Source: Medicago truncatula (Eukaryota > Streptophyta > Magnoliopsida > Fabales > Fabaceae). From it: a stretch of 64,000 bases of DNA. The stretch covers positions 3,296,001 to 3,360,000 of the forward strand of contig NC_053043.1 of assembly GCF_003473485.1 (NCBI RefSeq). Direction: 5' to 3'. Under the pieces are notes generated by a model. That model was not told where the DNA came from, did not search any database, and worked only from the letters and a program-made list of their open reading frames with translations. A program made the position numbers and the translations under genes. Positions 11,808 through 24,500 of this stretch are shown here, piece by piece (the first letter of the stretch is position 1; each line of letters begins with the position of its first letter).

Positions 11808-14800
11808 TTAAACAGCATCTTCTAATGCAGCTGTGGATAGATCATTTATGCGAGGAAAAGCAGCTTTCTCATCCAGCTGGTTTTGGGCCCATATCAACAT
11901 CTTCAGCAAGCTAGGAAGTTTTGGATCTGATTAAAAGAAAGAAAAAAACAATATTAAGGAAAATCTAGGGCGTTGAATTACCAAATTCTTCAGTAAAAAC
12001 ATATAGCAGAGTAAGTTGAAGATTATCCCGTGAGCTTAGCTCATTTGGTAGGGATATTGCATTTTATATACAGGGGTCGGGGTTCGAACCCCGAACACTC
12101 CACTTCTCCACAATTAAATTGTGTGAGCTCTAGCCTAGTGGCTACTTGACAAAAAAAAAAAAAAAAGAGTAAGTTGAAGATTTGTAACAGTTTAGAAACA
12201 ATAATCCATAGCCGCAGAACACAACACATGACAGAATAACATAAATACAATCAAGTGCATAGAGAGATAAGTCCGCAAAATACACGATTAAGATTGAAAG
12301 AAATAAAACAAATTGAAGTCTAACAGCAGCAACCCAGTGATACTTCAAACTCAGTTCTGGATCTTAGCTTGTTATCATCCTCGTATATTATACACTTCAT
12401 TATCCGCGTGTTGAGCATGAACAAAATGGTTTGTCATATCAAAAAAAGAAAGAAAAATCCAATGGATTTTCAAGTCAAATGGATTCTGTTAGTAATAAGC
12501 CTCCTACGGGCAGAACTTATATAAGTAAATTTTTATTTAATATATTGTATAATTATTAGTAATATTAGATATTAATAACTGTTATCTGCATAACTTCTAT
12601 GTAACTGAAGGAGTTAGCATTATAAATAATGATGCAGAGGGAAAGATTAGCATTTGGTAATTTGGATAAAGGATTGGTAGGGAGAGACCAAGGCTCTTGA
12701 ATTCTTGGAATGAGTGACCAATACTCACAAATTTCTTGAGATCCTATTGTAGTATTACTATTAATTTGTATTTTGGTATCAGTTTCTATCAGATTCCAAT
12801 CATAATTTGGTTGCAGAAGTTGAAAACCACAAAGCAAAATCTTTCCAGATGAATAGATGTAGAACATATATTGCCATTCAAAAAAAAAAATGAGGGACAT
12901 ATATAAACATAACATGAATTCCCAACGGCATGCAAAGGAAATCAACTGAACTACTAGTACTAGAGTTAGACAAATTGTGAAGGGTTTTGGTAGTTTGCAT
13001 CAGGTTGTCGCATGTTTAAAACATATTGCCACCATGGTATACCAAAAATGTTAAGAATACAACTAGCTACAAAATGATTGATCCTGGCATATGAATAATA
13101 GTAAGCCTTCTCGGCATTCCTTAGAATCTAGATTTATCAAAGCAGGCAAATATTTCAGAAAGTTAACCGCTTACAAGCGCTACAATAAAGGAATAGTGGC
13201 TGTTTAACTGGGGTGAATCTAGCAAAGCTTGTATTTATGCACACAAAAAAAAACAGCTTTTTGAAGCAAACACAAACCTTTTTCGTGACTCTGGCTTGTA
13301 AGTATAGCTGCATTCACCTCACTTGCTGTTTTTAGACGCTGTGATATGTCAAGAAGCTCTCCAACTGGACAGTTAGAGACATCTTCAAAGGCAAGCAGTG
13401 CAACAGTCCTCTCCAATTCTTCCAAAAAGCTTTGCTGGAACCCAAATTTCAAGCTAGTGTTAGCATCAAGTTCTTCCAAAAAAAATTGAAAAAGCATAGA
13501 TATTTTAGTTCCTATTTTGCTTTTTCCTGACTATAGGCAATCATTGCTTTTTCCTATTTCACTGTTAATAACCCGTCAATAAAAATGCCAGAAATACTTC
13601 CGCAATGAAGATATAATATGACAATATACACGCGAAAAAATTCATTAGAATGGTTTACATTTTCCTCTCCCCTTGGGGCAAGCTCCTCCTGTGCAAACTC
13701 TAAAGCTTCTTCTATTTTTCCATTCCGGATTAGTTCGATCAACCGCTGCTGTTGAAGATGGAAAAATAATTGGGGGTTTGTGTCTAGTATCTGTAGACAG
13801 TATTACACAATGAATGTTAATTTTATAGAACATGTGGATAAGACAAAGATCAATGAATGCTCTGATGAGTACAAAATGTTTTGTGACTTCTACATACATT
13901 AGGAATGGGGGGGGGGGGGGGGGGAGGGTGACAAGGACAAAAAGAGGGAGTTGTCACCAAAAAAACTAATGGAAAATGAGATCTCCACACAATTTTTCAT
14001 TAAAAAAAACAAATCTTTTATGACACCAAATGGACCTATAAAAAAATTGAGAAAAAGTGAAAAAAATATAAGGGGTGGAAAACAACAACTTTGAAGCCCA
14101 GTGAAAAGAAAATAAATAGGACTAAAGAAGATAATCCAAATTTAATATCAGTACTTTTATGCAAGTTATATCCTCTTTTATCAAGATCCCACATCAACTG
14201 GAGTTATGGCCAGAGTACTTCATATGAAGCACAAGCAATCCTCGCCTTTTGAGTTAGCTTAAGATGCTAGGTTGAGTCTAACAAAGTCTAAGACAGCATC
14301 AAAGCCTACCCTAGTTGTTAATGAGCCATCCACATTTGTCCATACTCCAAAAGTCTAATATTGGGTTTGAAGGGGTGGGTTTAGTTCCCATATCCACTAG
14401 CTATATTACAAAAGCAGCTCTTGTGAGATAGCTGTTGGAATTGAGCTAGGTCTAGTCCAAATTCTAAGACCTCTATTGCTGATATTCTTATGATATCATC
14501 CTAATAAGCACACGATGTTAAGCAATTAAAGATAGTATAGTACGACAAACTTGAAAGGGTATGTTGAGATCCTGCATCAACTATAAATATGGCCAAATTA
14601 GTTCTCTTATCTTAAGCTACAACACTCGAGTCAGCTTTTGGGATTGAGTTATAGGTCTAACCCGAACTTTGAGACCTATGTTGTTGACATTTTTATGGTG
14701 CCCTCATAAGCATGTGAGTAAATCAAGCAAGGGTAGCAGGGCAGGAGAGAGCAAGGTAACTGTAAAAATTAGGAATCTTCAGATATTCCTTTAATTGTAC

Positions 14801-16516
14801 AACTTCCTAGATTGATTGTTATTACTCCTAGAGCAAGGGAGTTGGTGCTTACAGTACTCATCAAGCATTCAATGCAATTATTGTAAAACCATATAAATAC
14901 AAGGTGTGTGACCTCATTATAGACACAGAATTTACATATTTTGAGGAACTAAAATGCAATTATTGTAAAACCATATAAATATACAAGGTGTGTAATCTCA
15001 TTATAGACACACATAGTTTACATATTTTTACAGTAACTAAATAAAAGAGGCGGTGTCATGTCCTATTTAAATTCTGCATCAATTTGACCATAGTCATGCA
15101 TTATGTGCATTGCTCATTAAAAGTAAGAAAGAATAATATAGATAGAAAGTGGCACTTCGCAGTTATAATGAAATTGGGGGAAAAAGTGATATGAGAATGA
15201 ATTCCTTGAAGCATCTGGAAGAATGAAATTCCTTCTCGTATAAAAAGGAATTGCAAGCTCACCTCGGGATTTAAGTCATTGACTTTCTCGATTGCATCTT
15301 CAACATTACCACTTTGTACTGCCTTCTTAACGGCCATCCGATCAGTTATTGTAGCAAGATCAATGTCAGCTGAAGATCATTAAGGGCAAGCATAGATTGA
15401 TTTACAAAAAAGATTCCCCCCTCCCCCAAAAGAAGAATAATAATAATAATAAGAAAAAAGGATACGCTCAGTTCCAGACTCCTTGCGAAATTTCTCTGCA
15501 GCGTCAACAAAGCCCTCGGTAACAAGGAAATTCATTACCAATTTATTCATGTCTTCTTTCCTAATCTTGACATTGTTAAGCTTTTTTTCCCACTCTTCCC
15601 TTGTTATCACTTTCTTTGATGCCGCCTTTACACATGTATTTCAAAGATGAAAATCATTAGTTTACCATTACCATGAAACACATGGGAATCACTACATTTC
15701 CATCACCCATGATGCACAACATTGTCTACAACCAGTTCAAATATAGAAACACTTCTAAGAAAAAGACTATTTGACTCTTTATAAAACACACTTCCGTCTT
15801 ATGCAAAATGACAGAAATTGATGCATCATTTTGTTTTGCTAAACGTTTACATGCAAGAAAACAATTCAATAACCTTCCATGTAAACTACAAATTCATATC
15901 TTCACTTTCCACAACATTTCTAAAAATCAAAACTCAAAATAAAACAAATCTGAACTCCTTTTCTAAACCTCTTTAAAATCACAACAAAACGGAATGTAAA
16001 AAGAAAACATCAGGACTCTTAACAACATCAATAACCAAGCCTTATCCCACAAAGTGGGATCCACTATATGGATCAAACGACGCCATAATGTTCTACCGTA
16101 TATCATTTCTATATCCAACTCGTTAATCTCTAGATATTTCTTTATAGTTTCTCGTATAGTTTTTATGTCTTCCTCTATGATCTACTCTCTTTACTACATA
16201 ATTTACAAGTCTTCTCTCTAAATGCCCAAACCACCTATAGTCAAGTTTCCACCATCTTTTCTGTGATAGGTGTTAGTTGCCCCGACACTCTCTAATATTG
16301 TCGCTGCTAATCCTATCTGGTCCACACATCCAACGCAACTTCCACCACCAGAATTCTTTAACAAGCACAAATTAAAGATCTTCGCAAAAACCCACATTAA
16401 AGATTTATACCTTACAACAATTAACAAAAAAAAAAATCGAAATCCACATATAAAATTCGGGGGAAATTAAGATAAACAGTAATGAGATAAAGTGAATATC
16501 AATCCACACATACCAT
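11808..16516 (-). CDS. GID8: GID8-type LisH/CTLH/CRA protein of the GID/CTLH E3 ligase complex
   Basis: Coding exons on the minus strand are 16516-16514, 15625-15466, 15369-15263, 13790-13659, 13434-13278 and 11926-11808. Together they make 678 nt, 225 residues, with phases matching at every junction. Order of domains: LisH at about residues 27-59 ([14 protein letters not shown]...), CTLH at about 66-123 ([19 protein letters not shown] and on) and CRA at about 120-206. This is the full length usual for plant and animal GID8/TWA1. The protein is a scaffold of the CTLH/GID ubiquitin ligase, in cytosol and nucleus. The initiator ATG is the last three bases of a tiny 5' exon (16534-16514), and the next coding exon begins GCGGCATCA (Ala-Ala-Ser). 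A 5' leader exon ends at a donor at 16743, and a TATAAAAA box lies at 16885-16892. The introns are loaded with repeats, including a young SINE. It runs divergently from the SNF2-RING gene. Confidence 0.93.
12025..12165 (+). mobile_element. Full-length tRNA-derived SINE with a perfect 17-bp target-site duplication
   Basis: The body begins near GTGAGCTTAGCTCATTTGGT (A-box-like), contains GGTTCGAACCCC (near-ideal B box) and ends in CTACTTGAC plus A15. The flanks carry the identical 17-mer AGAGTAAGTTGAAGATT at 12008-12024 and 12166-12182. This is direct evidence of target-primed insertion. It sits in the last intron of the GID8-type gene, antisense to it. The same family occurs in the opposite orientation at 40381-40515 and as fragments at 34541-34612 and 59897-59947. 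The intact duplication suggests a recent insertion. Confidence 0.92.
13907..13924. repeat. G18 homopolymer
   Basis: Eighteen consecutive guanines on the plus strand (cytosines in the GID8 pre-mRNA), in the intron between 13791 and 15262. Long G runs are rare in AT-rich plant introns. They can form G-quadruplexes and are prone to sequencing slippage, so the exact length is uncertain. Confidence 0.85.
14170..14730. repeat. LTR-like dispersed repeat with diverged internal copies
   Basis: Similar segments recur. One is near 14188 ('cccacatcaactggagttatggcc') and a related one near 14571 ('cctgcatcaactataaatatggcc'). Each is followed by 'agcttttgggattgagtt..aggtctaa'-like text. This wording is typical of widespread plant LTR-retrotransposon repeats. 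No coding part is present, so it is a probable solo-LTR or nested LTR remnants inside a GID8 intron. Confidence 0.5.
14871..15034. repeat. Tandem duplication, unit about 82 bp
   Basis: Two near-identical copies begin AATGCAATTATTGTAAAACC at 14871 and 14953. Each continues through 'ataaat..acaaggtgtgt' and 'ctcattatagacaca'. The event is local, inside a GID8 intron. Confidence 0.85.
16015..16290 (-). mobile_element. RTE-type LINE 3' end (degenerate)
   Basis: On the minus strand a broken reading frame gives EKMVET, then RRLVNYV and [17 protein letters not shown]. These match the C-terminal end of plant RTE LINE ORF2 proteins (family pattern WFGHV-RR... LW--LIHVADP). It ends in CCCACTTTGTGGGATAAGGC followed by TTGGTTATTGATGTTG, the TTG-rich tail typical of RTE elements. 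In-frame stops show it is dead. It lies in the 5' intron of the GID8-type gene. The same tail is fused to a 5S rRNA copy at 58232-58390. Confidence 0.75.
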
Positions 16517-16884
16517 TGCCTCAATTTGTGCTAGCTGACGAATAACAATCCAAAACAATGACATCAGTGAACACGCACAGACCTCATTGTAACCCTGAAC
16601 GACGCACCAATCCTCAAGATTTGAATAATTCAATCAAAACTGCAAAAACAAAATCTCACATTCTTCGGATCAATAATTTGAAAATTGAAACCCTAATAAT
16701 TAACGAAAGGGAAAAGTTCAGAAAGAAGAAGAGAGAATTCACCTCAAATTGGAGAATTCTAGAACTTCGATTTCAACTTCTTAAGTCGTAGTATGTACGG
16801 TTCTCTGAATTCCGAGAACTTGTTTGTTCGATCTTTTGCGATGATTGAGTTCGGATTCCGCTGTTTTTGTATGGGTCGGGTTTG

Positions 16885-16892
16885 TTTTTATA
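16885..16892 (-). promoter_or_regulatory. Candidate TATA box of the GID8-type gene
   Basis: TATAAAAA on the minus strand. A start about 30 bp downstream (near 16855) would place a leader exon ending at the GAG|GTGAAT donor at 16743, ahead of the small ATG-bearing exon. Confidence 0.55.
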
Positions 16893-16899
16893 GGTTTTA

Positions 16900-18300
16900 A
16901 CAGTAGAGCCTATTGCTATCCACACCCCCAGTATCACACATAATATCTCCCCTTCGATAAATTTAGCTCCAAAAAAAAAGTGCGAATATCTAAAACAGAT
17001 GAACAACGTATAATATATAATTGTTTTGATGTATCAAGAGTAACATTAAAAAAAAATTAAAAATACAAAAAAGAAATTAAAATAAGTGACCTTCTAAACA
17101 AAATTTACCTTAGATCTTTATGTTTGTGGTGTCTCTCATGCAGTGTGAGAAGATGATGTAGATAACCTTTACAAAATCTATAATAAGGTTGACCTGGTAA
17201 TTTTATGTGTTAATTAATTTCATTGACAATGTATGTGAATGTATATGACGTATTTGAATTGTTTTCTTTTAAAAAATGTGCATTAAACATGTTTGCTCTA
17301 AGAACAATGTGGTGCAAGCAGTTATTACATGATGCCTTGGAAAATAAAAATCTTGACATAACAACGATGAGTGAACTTTTACGACATTTTACTTTGTCAG
17401 GTCATTTTACATATATTAAGAAAAGTATATATAAATAAAATAGAGATAAAAAATATTTTTACTAGATACTATTATCAAAATATTTGTGTTTCGTCACCAT
17501 AACAAATGAAAAGTAGAAAATACTAAATTAAGAGAGATGCAAGTGATATCAATTAAAGGGTATAACTTAAAAAAATAATTAATATTGTCTTGAAAATTTA
17601 AAAAGGTTCCTTATTTTGAAACAATTTATTTTTTATAAATAGATCACTTATTATGGAACGAAAACAATATGTGTGTGACATCAAAATACAACTTCAAGAT
17701 TACATATTAAGGACCCATTTGTTATAGTTTTTAAAAATAATATTTATATTGTTTTATTTTTTCGCCTATAATTTTTTCAACAAATTGTTTTTTAAGGAAA
17801 GCTTTAAATGAGATTTTTTTCAGAAGCTTAAAATAAGAAGTTATTTTGAACAAGTGGTCATAAAAATTATTTTCGAGAGATATATTTTTTTTAAGAAAAA
17901 TTTGTGACTTATAACAATTCAGCTCACCTCAATGAATTTGAGACATAATTTCTCAATGTAGGAACATCTTGATTACAAAGTCCGACTTTAGAGTGTTGTA
18001 TATTACGAGGCAAACAAATGAAGTGACCCATAACATAGCTAGAACTTCTTTATCACAACCTAGCGCCCATAATTTTCATCATGTGCCAACTACTTTCTAT
18101 TCCTTGATTATGAATGAAATGAACTAAGGTTATCCTTGTTAAAAAGAAAAATTCTAATAACGAATATTTAAGTCTGTGAATGTCAACATTACACCGCTTT
18201 TAATTTCTATTAAATGAGTTTGAAACAACTTATATTATTTTTTAGTAAGTTTTCTTAAAAATAATTTCTAGAAATACAAAAAAATAATCTTTTAAGAGTT
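16900..18300. other. Intergenic AT-rich region between the GID8 promoter and LINE remnant
   Basis: No supported gene; the short frame at 17223 looks like chance. A segment near 17870-18270 resembles one near 41040-41215 (shared wording such as 'gaatatttaagt..gtgaatgtcaa'). This indicates an unclassified dispersed repeat present at least twice in the window. Confidence 0.45.
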
Positions 18301-18302
18301 AA

Positions 18303-18566
18303 ATATGATATAGTGCCTAAAAAGGTTTTGTGAAAACCCTATGGAATAAAGGTATTAGGGAGACTTGTGTCAGAGCTATCAATGACATGTATGAGGTGGT
18401 CTCGACTAGTGTGAGGATACAAGGTAGAGACACCAAAGATTTTTTCATAATAATAGGATTGCACCAAGGTTCAACACCAGACCCTTATATTATCACCATA
18501 ATTTTATATGTATGTGACAACAGGTTGAAGGAAGAACTAAAGAGAAGGTTGAAGACAACAGGTTAG
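18303..18566 (+). pseudogene. RTE-type LINE reverse transcriptase fragment
   Basis: The translation contains VRAINDMYEVVSTSVRIQG and then IGLHQGSTPDPYI. The plant RTE reverse transcriptase pattern is YIR-IQDMYDG--TSVRT ... IGLHQGS-LSPYLFTL. A frame-shifted YDIVPKKVL just upstream corresponds to the preceding YDRVPREVLW motif. The catalytic part is missing and there is a frameshift, so it is inactive. It has the same strand sense as the SNF2 gene but no link with it. Confidence 0.85.
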
Positions 18567-19006
18567 AAATGAAAAGAGAATTAAGAATTATATTGTAATT
18601 TTACCAACGGGTTAGACCATGGTCGGTTTTAGGCAAGTGCAACAATGCCCTTAGCATAACTCAAACTTAGGCGACCTTAAATTATGGGTTAGTGCTCGTT
18701 TGTTATAAATTAAAAATATAGTCAAATATGTTTTCAACCCCTGTAAAATCACGAACATTTACATTTAGTCCTTGTTAAATTTTAATAGTAATTTCAATCA
18801 TCTATAATATTGGAGTTAGTAAGAATATTTCTTATTTTAAAAACTCTTATTCCTCAAAACAAACTTGCCATTTTCTTTACCATCAAATTATCACCTTGTA
18901 CAAATATCTGCTAATATAAATTTTAACATGTATAACCGACCCTAATTTTTTACTGAGAAAAACTTTGTCTTCCCTCTAAGTTTTTTTCCTCTTCCACTCG
19001 TCGAGG

Positions 19007-19047
19007 AGGGGTGATTTTAGGTCAATTTTTGACCTAGAATCACCCCT
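19007..19047. repeat. Short near-perfect hairpin
   Basis: AGGGGTGATTTTAGGTCA is separated by five bases from TGACCTAGAATCACCCCT, an 18-bp stem with one mismatch. The loop is too short for a typical miRNA precursor. It may be a transposon terminus or a chance palindrome. Confidence 0.8.
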
Positions 19048-19610
19048 TTGCATCTTTTTTCCCCTTTATTTCAATCTAAATAAGTGATTTTCACATACAT
19101 CAAGTTTTTCTTTCGTGTTTTTTCGTGATTTCGTCGTCTTAGTGCGACGTTGTGTTATTTGTCGTCTTGTGCGGCGTTGTTTGATTTAGCATCCTTTGTT
19201 GTGCGGTGTTCGTTTGGTTTGTATTGAAATATCAACTTCAGACAATCACAAATTCAATCAATGATTTGGGCGTTAACGTTGCAGATCCAGAAGCATGGGT
19301 ATTCTGGTGATTTATATTTCATCATATTATTTGTAGTCATTTTGCCGTTGTATGCTATTAACTTGGGTGCTGTGAGTTTATTCGCAGATTCACCCTATAC
19401 GTTTTTAGCGATATTGATCATGTTATTGTCTCTGATGTATTCTATCAATTTGAATGAATGAATATTCTTTATTTTTGTTATTTATTTTTTTTTAACATGT
19501 ATACGAATTTTGTAACTCCCTTAAAAGAAGCGGTTACGTAACCGAAAGTTGGTTACTTTTTTTTTTTTAACAACAAATAATACTTGAATTTTTTTTAAGA
19601 CATTGATATA

Positions 19611-20233
19611 TACTCCCTCCATTTTTTTTATGTTCTTTTTAGAAAATTAACATCAAAACAACGATGTGTATTTTTGCACATTTTCTTCCTATTATACCCT
19701 CATTTTAATTCATCAATAAATTCCTACTTTTTGCACACATTTTATATTTTCAATCAATTTAATATGTTATCTTTCTCTCTTAACAAACAATTGTCAATTT
19801 TCTAAATATTGTGCACATCTTTTTGATTATTTTAAGTCAATATAAAAATTATTCCAACTTCACATTAATCAAAAGTTAAGAAAAAATTAACTTTCTTCCA
19901 ACTCCTTTAATCAAAGTTAAGGCTTCAACTATGGCTTCAACCAATGCTAGAGTCACACTTGAAATTTTTAATAATTGTTACTTATCTTATTTTTAGAATT
20001 TAAACTCTTATTGGAACCATTGTTTGGAACAAAATTTGTTTAAATTTGAAGATAATGAGAAACAAACTTTAGTTTTTCAAATAGATAGCAATAATTAGTT
20101 TTATTGAAAAAATAAAAGTAATTGACAAATTCTATAATTGACAAATCTTACCCTGAAAATATCAAAAAGACAGTTAAATAGAAACGAAAAATTCACTATA
20201 AAGAGACGCTTAAAAAGGAACGAAAGGAGTATA
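19611..20233. mobile_element. Stowaway-like (Tc1/Mariner) non-autonomous element
   Basis: The left end TACTCCCTCCATTTTTTTTA and the right end, in reverse complement TACTCCTTTCGTTCCTTTTT, form the CTCCCTCCGT-type inverted termini of plant Stowaway elements, with TA at both borders. At about 620 bp it is longer than most Stowaways and has no coding capacity. Confidence 0.65.
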
Positions 20234-21525
20234 AAACTGTGTTTAAACCGAAAATTCTATGTTTCTCGACATTTAAAATGTGCAAGATCATTTGCAAAAT
20301 CTTCTTGAAAAAACAAAACATCACCGCAACTAATTAACATTTTTCCTATTTTTTCTCAGCAATTAGCAATTTTCTATTTTTTAAGGATGTAAGCTTCTGT
20401 CGACATTTATCATTAAAGTTGGTTGAGTGTGTTTACCATTCATCCAACCGATATCAGTTCTCATGATCTACAGTTTGGTGACATACATGTTTTCAAAAAT
20501 GATATTCAATTTAACTTTCACGTGATTTGGTTGATTTGCATATGAGTCATTTGAAAAGAGTGCAACTCTAGATTTTTTTTTTTTCTTTTCGCAATAAGCA
20601 AACCTCTCAAGATCAACTTTTTGACCACATCAATCTCCATTATTGGCGGTGGTTAAAAACTTACAAATCTTGTTATTTTTACGATTTGCATTCTTGGTGG
20701 TCCGATCCGTCATTTTGGACGATTTATTATGTATACTGATACATTGTTTCCATACGTATTAGACACTTATTGTGCTTTATATGTTTTTATATTTTTATAT
20801 TTTTTTCAAATAAAAATGTTTTTATATAATAATTATTGTGCTTTTGGCTTCTTAAAAAAATAAATTTCAATTAAATGATACCAACAAAATAGAAATTAAG
20901 TGAAAATCTAATAACAATTTCCTTAATTTAAACGTAATTTATTAATCACCAAATAAAAAATAATTCAAAATTCAATGTACAATAAAAGAGCACATCAATA
21001 TAAAAAAAAAACCGTCAAATAAAATGTTAAAAAAAAAAAGAAGAAGAAAAAGATAGACTAGAAAATGAATGAGAAATGGAAAATTCGAAAATGACTCATG
21101 AGGAATCCAACTCCTAGTAACACACACAGTTATAGTAATAGCAGCCACTAAAACGACGTCGTATTGATTGATTTATTCATAACCGCGCGCTCACTATAAC
21201 ATGCGCACATCTCTTAACATGCGCACCCTCTTACGTATCCCAAACCCTATTTAAACCTAACTTGACACAATCCACGATTCAACTTTGTCTTCTTTTTTCC
21301 TTTCTCTCTCTAATAACTTTCTCTCTCTAAACAAAAAGTCGCAAATTCACATCACGAACCTTCTCAGAAACCTCCATTGATTCTTCACGAAATTGCCATA
21401 ATCCATTTTCTTTCTCGCTTTGGTCTCTTCGGAGAATGCGATACAACGCGTTGTTACTTTTAGATTTCGTGAATCAGTTTCGTAGTTTTGGAAAAAGCGA
21501 ATTAGGGTTTTGATTTCAATTCAAC
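20234..21525. other. Intergenic DNA and presumed promoter/leader of the SNF2-RING gene
   Basis: No gene seen in the AT-rich part. From about 21100 the composition changes. There is a TATTTAAA at 21248-21255 (weak TATA candidate), then CT-rich text (repeated 'tttctctctcta') before the ATG at 21526. This fits a core promoter and pyrimidine-rich leader. The transcription start cannot be fixed. Confidence 0.4.
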
Positions 21526-24500
21526 ATGGCGGATGATGGATTTCAATTTTCGACACTGTTTGCTGATGATGATTCCGATGATGAAAAGCTTGCAATGGAT
21601 ATTGAATCGTTTCTCAGCGTTCTTGATGAAGATTGTGTTCCTTCAGAGGTAGGGTCACTGTGAATTACGATTGGGTTGTGGAATTCAACTATTCACGGTT
21701 TGATTGTACTTGCATGTATATTTTTTCTTTGATTCAGTAGGATTATTTGATTTGCAGTTTGTTTTTTGAAATTTTACTGTTAAATTGGTTTCCTTTTGCG
21801 TTTTGATTTGTAATTATTTTTCAAAGATTGGATTTTTACTATGATAAACAATGTTGTCAATTGCTGGTAGCGGGAAATAGTAGATTTTAAAAATTCGGCT
21901 ATTCGCCGCTGTAGATGTCATAAACACCGATGATGAATGAAGGGAAAAGGGAAATTATTGGCCGATTCACGTAAATATCTATTTTATATTTTGTCTAAGG
22001 TTTTCATTATGAGTGTTACAACTTTGGAGATTTTAGGCACATTAATTTACGTATGTAGATACTGAATAAGTAGCTCTGAAGTGGTTTAAGCCCTGTTTGG
22101 ATAAACAGCTTATAGCACAAACGCTTAGCGCTTATGTATAAACAAATTATTTTCAGCTTATAGCACAAGTGATTATCATGAAAAGTGCTTATGTATAAGC
22201 ATACATAAGCTGTTTTTACAGCAAGGGATAAAATAAAGTTGAATTGGTTTTGTGTATGCTATAAGCTATTTTCAAGCTATATTGAAGATCTATAAGCTAT
22301 TTTTAAGCTATCTTGAAGAACTTATGAAAACGAGCTGAAAAAGCTTATGAGAAATGTCATTAGCTGTTTTTTTTTTTTAAATTCTCCCCAACAGTCTCAC
22401 AAAACTTACGTCAGTAGATAAGCTCAAATAAGCCAATCCAAACAAGCCCTTAGTTTAGTAGAAAAAATCCAGTGCAATTTTTTTACAAGGAAATTCAAGT
22501 CATGCTTTGTCCGAGATTCGAATCGTTGTTACTATAGTCAAACCAGTTTTGCTAAAATTGGAGGAACGTCCGGAGTTTTAGAATCCCTACCGTGAAAGCC
22601 AGCTTTGATATTTAAAAGATGAAAGATTCCTTGAATTGCTTCTGCTGGTTTGATATTTAAAAGATGAAAGATTCCTTGAATTGCTTCTGCTGGTTTGAAT
22701 GTCTTCATCTTTACACTATATACATGAAGAAATTGTTACATTTTTCCTGTACCTTTGGTCTAGTTCCTTATTGTAACGTAGAAGGATAATTGATATTTAT
22801 TTTACAATTTTATGTAGTGTCGTGTCACTCATTAATTTTGGTTAAATTTCGGATGTGCTGGGTAAGTAGTTAGTGTAGATTCTCATAGAGAAAAGAGCTC
22901 AATTTCTTGTATGGAGACCAGGAAGTCACTGCTTTATGTTACTTTATGCTCCTCTTTGAAAATATACCATTCCTGCTGTCTCTATTTAAATTTTTATTTG
23001 AACATCTCACCAATTTTAATAATTTTCTGGATATAATGCTGCAGAGTAGTCCCGAGGATTCTTCATTGAAAGACGTTTCACCTGGTGAATCTGGGATCCA
23101 TGATGATTTTTTACTTCAAAATGGTATGTAAACTTCTGAGCCCTTTTTTGTGGTGTCATTGATTCTTGACCTTATAGGTTGTAACTGGTCCCTCTAAATT
23201 GAGGATTAGGAATTTCTTGAGTTTATTTTCTTTCTGAATTTTGTACGCGTAATACGTAGTTGTTAATATGTTAGAGCAGATTGTTATTGCCTAGGCTCTC
23301 AAGTGTGTTTGAATAAGCACTTTTTCCTAGACTAGACTTTAGTAGGTTCAGCCATAGGCTGTTAAAAATTATGGTAAGATGAATAATATTCTGAGACCCG
23401 GGGCTCAATTCATTTATCTGATTCTGCAGGGAATTCCTTGCTTGACTCCGAACATGAAAACCAGGGACCTTCATCACGGACCTGCTCTTCCCCAAATGTT
23501 TTTGCTGGTGGTTACAGGGACTCGTTCTCTGTTGCTGAAAGTGATGAAACTTGCTATGCAGAAAGGGCAGGAGTTTCTGAACATGAGATGCCTTCTTACA
23601 GTGTGGGCACAAGTTCGAACCCGAGTCTGTGGAAGGATGACGATTATAGCCAAATCAAGCATGTGGTAGATGATGTGGAATCTGAATGTATGCAAAATCT
23701 TTACTGGCTTATCATTAGATTTCCATCATTATTTCTTATCTTTGTCATATCTGAAGCTTGGGCAATAGTTTGATTAATTGTTCTGCTTGCAGATGCTTCA
23801 CACAGCTCTATCATTGAGAATGTTGATGGAACTTTTGAAGATTATGGAACAGCTTTGAAAGACACAATTGGAGTTTCTAGGCAGCCAGAAAATGACTCCT
23901 GTACATCCTTTGAAATGCCATTTGTGGATGTTGACATACCTACACATTTTGGAAATTCAGCTGATTCTACTTTTTGTCAAGGTTCCAATGTTCCTAGTGA
24001 TTTTAGTGGCTACTATTCATCTTTGAACTGTTACCAGGGTATAGATGTTAGACCTGTTGTTACCGGCAGTTCTGGTTATTTTCCTAATGGTGTTGGTTCT
24101 GAATTCTGGAAAAATGAAGAGCCGGTGAGGAATATGAAGGTTGAAAAAACGGAATTCTTAACTGATACTACTAATGTGATTGGTGGCATGGACTTGAGCA
24201 CTATCGGTCGGATCCCATTTCACGACAGTCAATTTATGCCAGTAAATAATGAATATCCTTCATTTTTTCCTGGTAATGCTAAATTTGAAGACGGTGAATC
24301 AGTGCAACAATCATCTTGTGTTCCATATATTTCTAGTGAAGGCCAGTCATTTAATGTCAAAGCTGAAGGGGATGAAATGGTTATGCCTTACCAAAATACT
24401 TTTCACAATGACAATGCTGGTCTAGAGGTGAAACAATTACCTGGTATTTTCCCTACCACTGGATATCAGAATTACGATTTTTTCAAGGTGGAGGATAGTA

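Noticed and set aside
12025..12165. Genuine tRNA gene at the A/B-box motif
   Set aside because: The acceptor and anticodon stems do not form, and it has a poly-A tail and target-site duplication, so it is a SINE.
19007..19047. miRNA precursor
   Set aside because: The stem is only 18 bp with a 5-nt loop, too short for a plant miRNA duplex.
23271..23612. 113-codon minus-strand frame inside the SNF2-RING gene
   Set aside because: It is antisense to coding exon 3 and its flanking introns; the plus-strand exon has clean splice sites and continuous phase.
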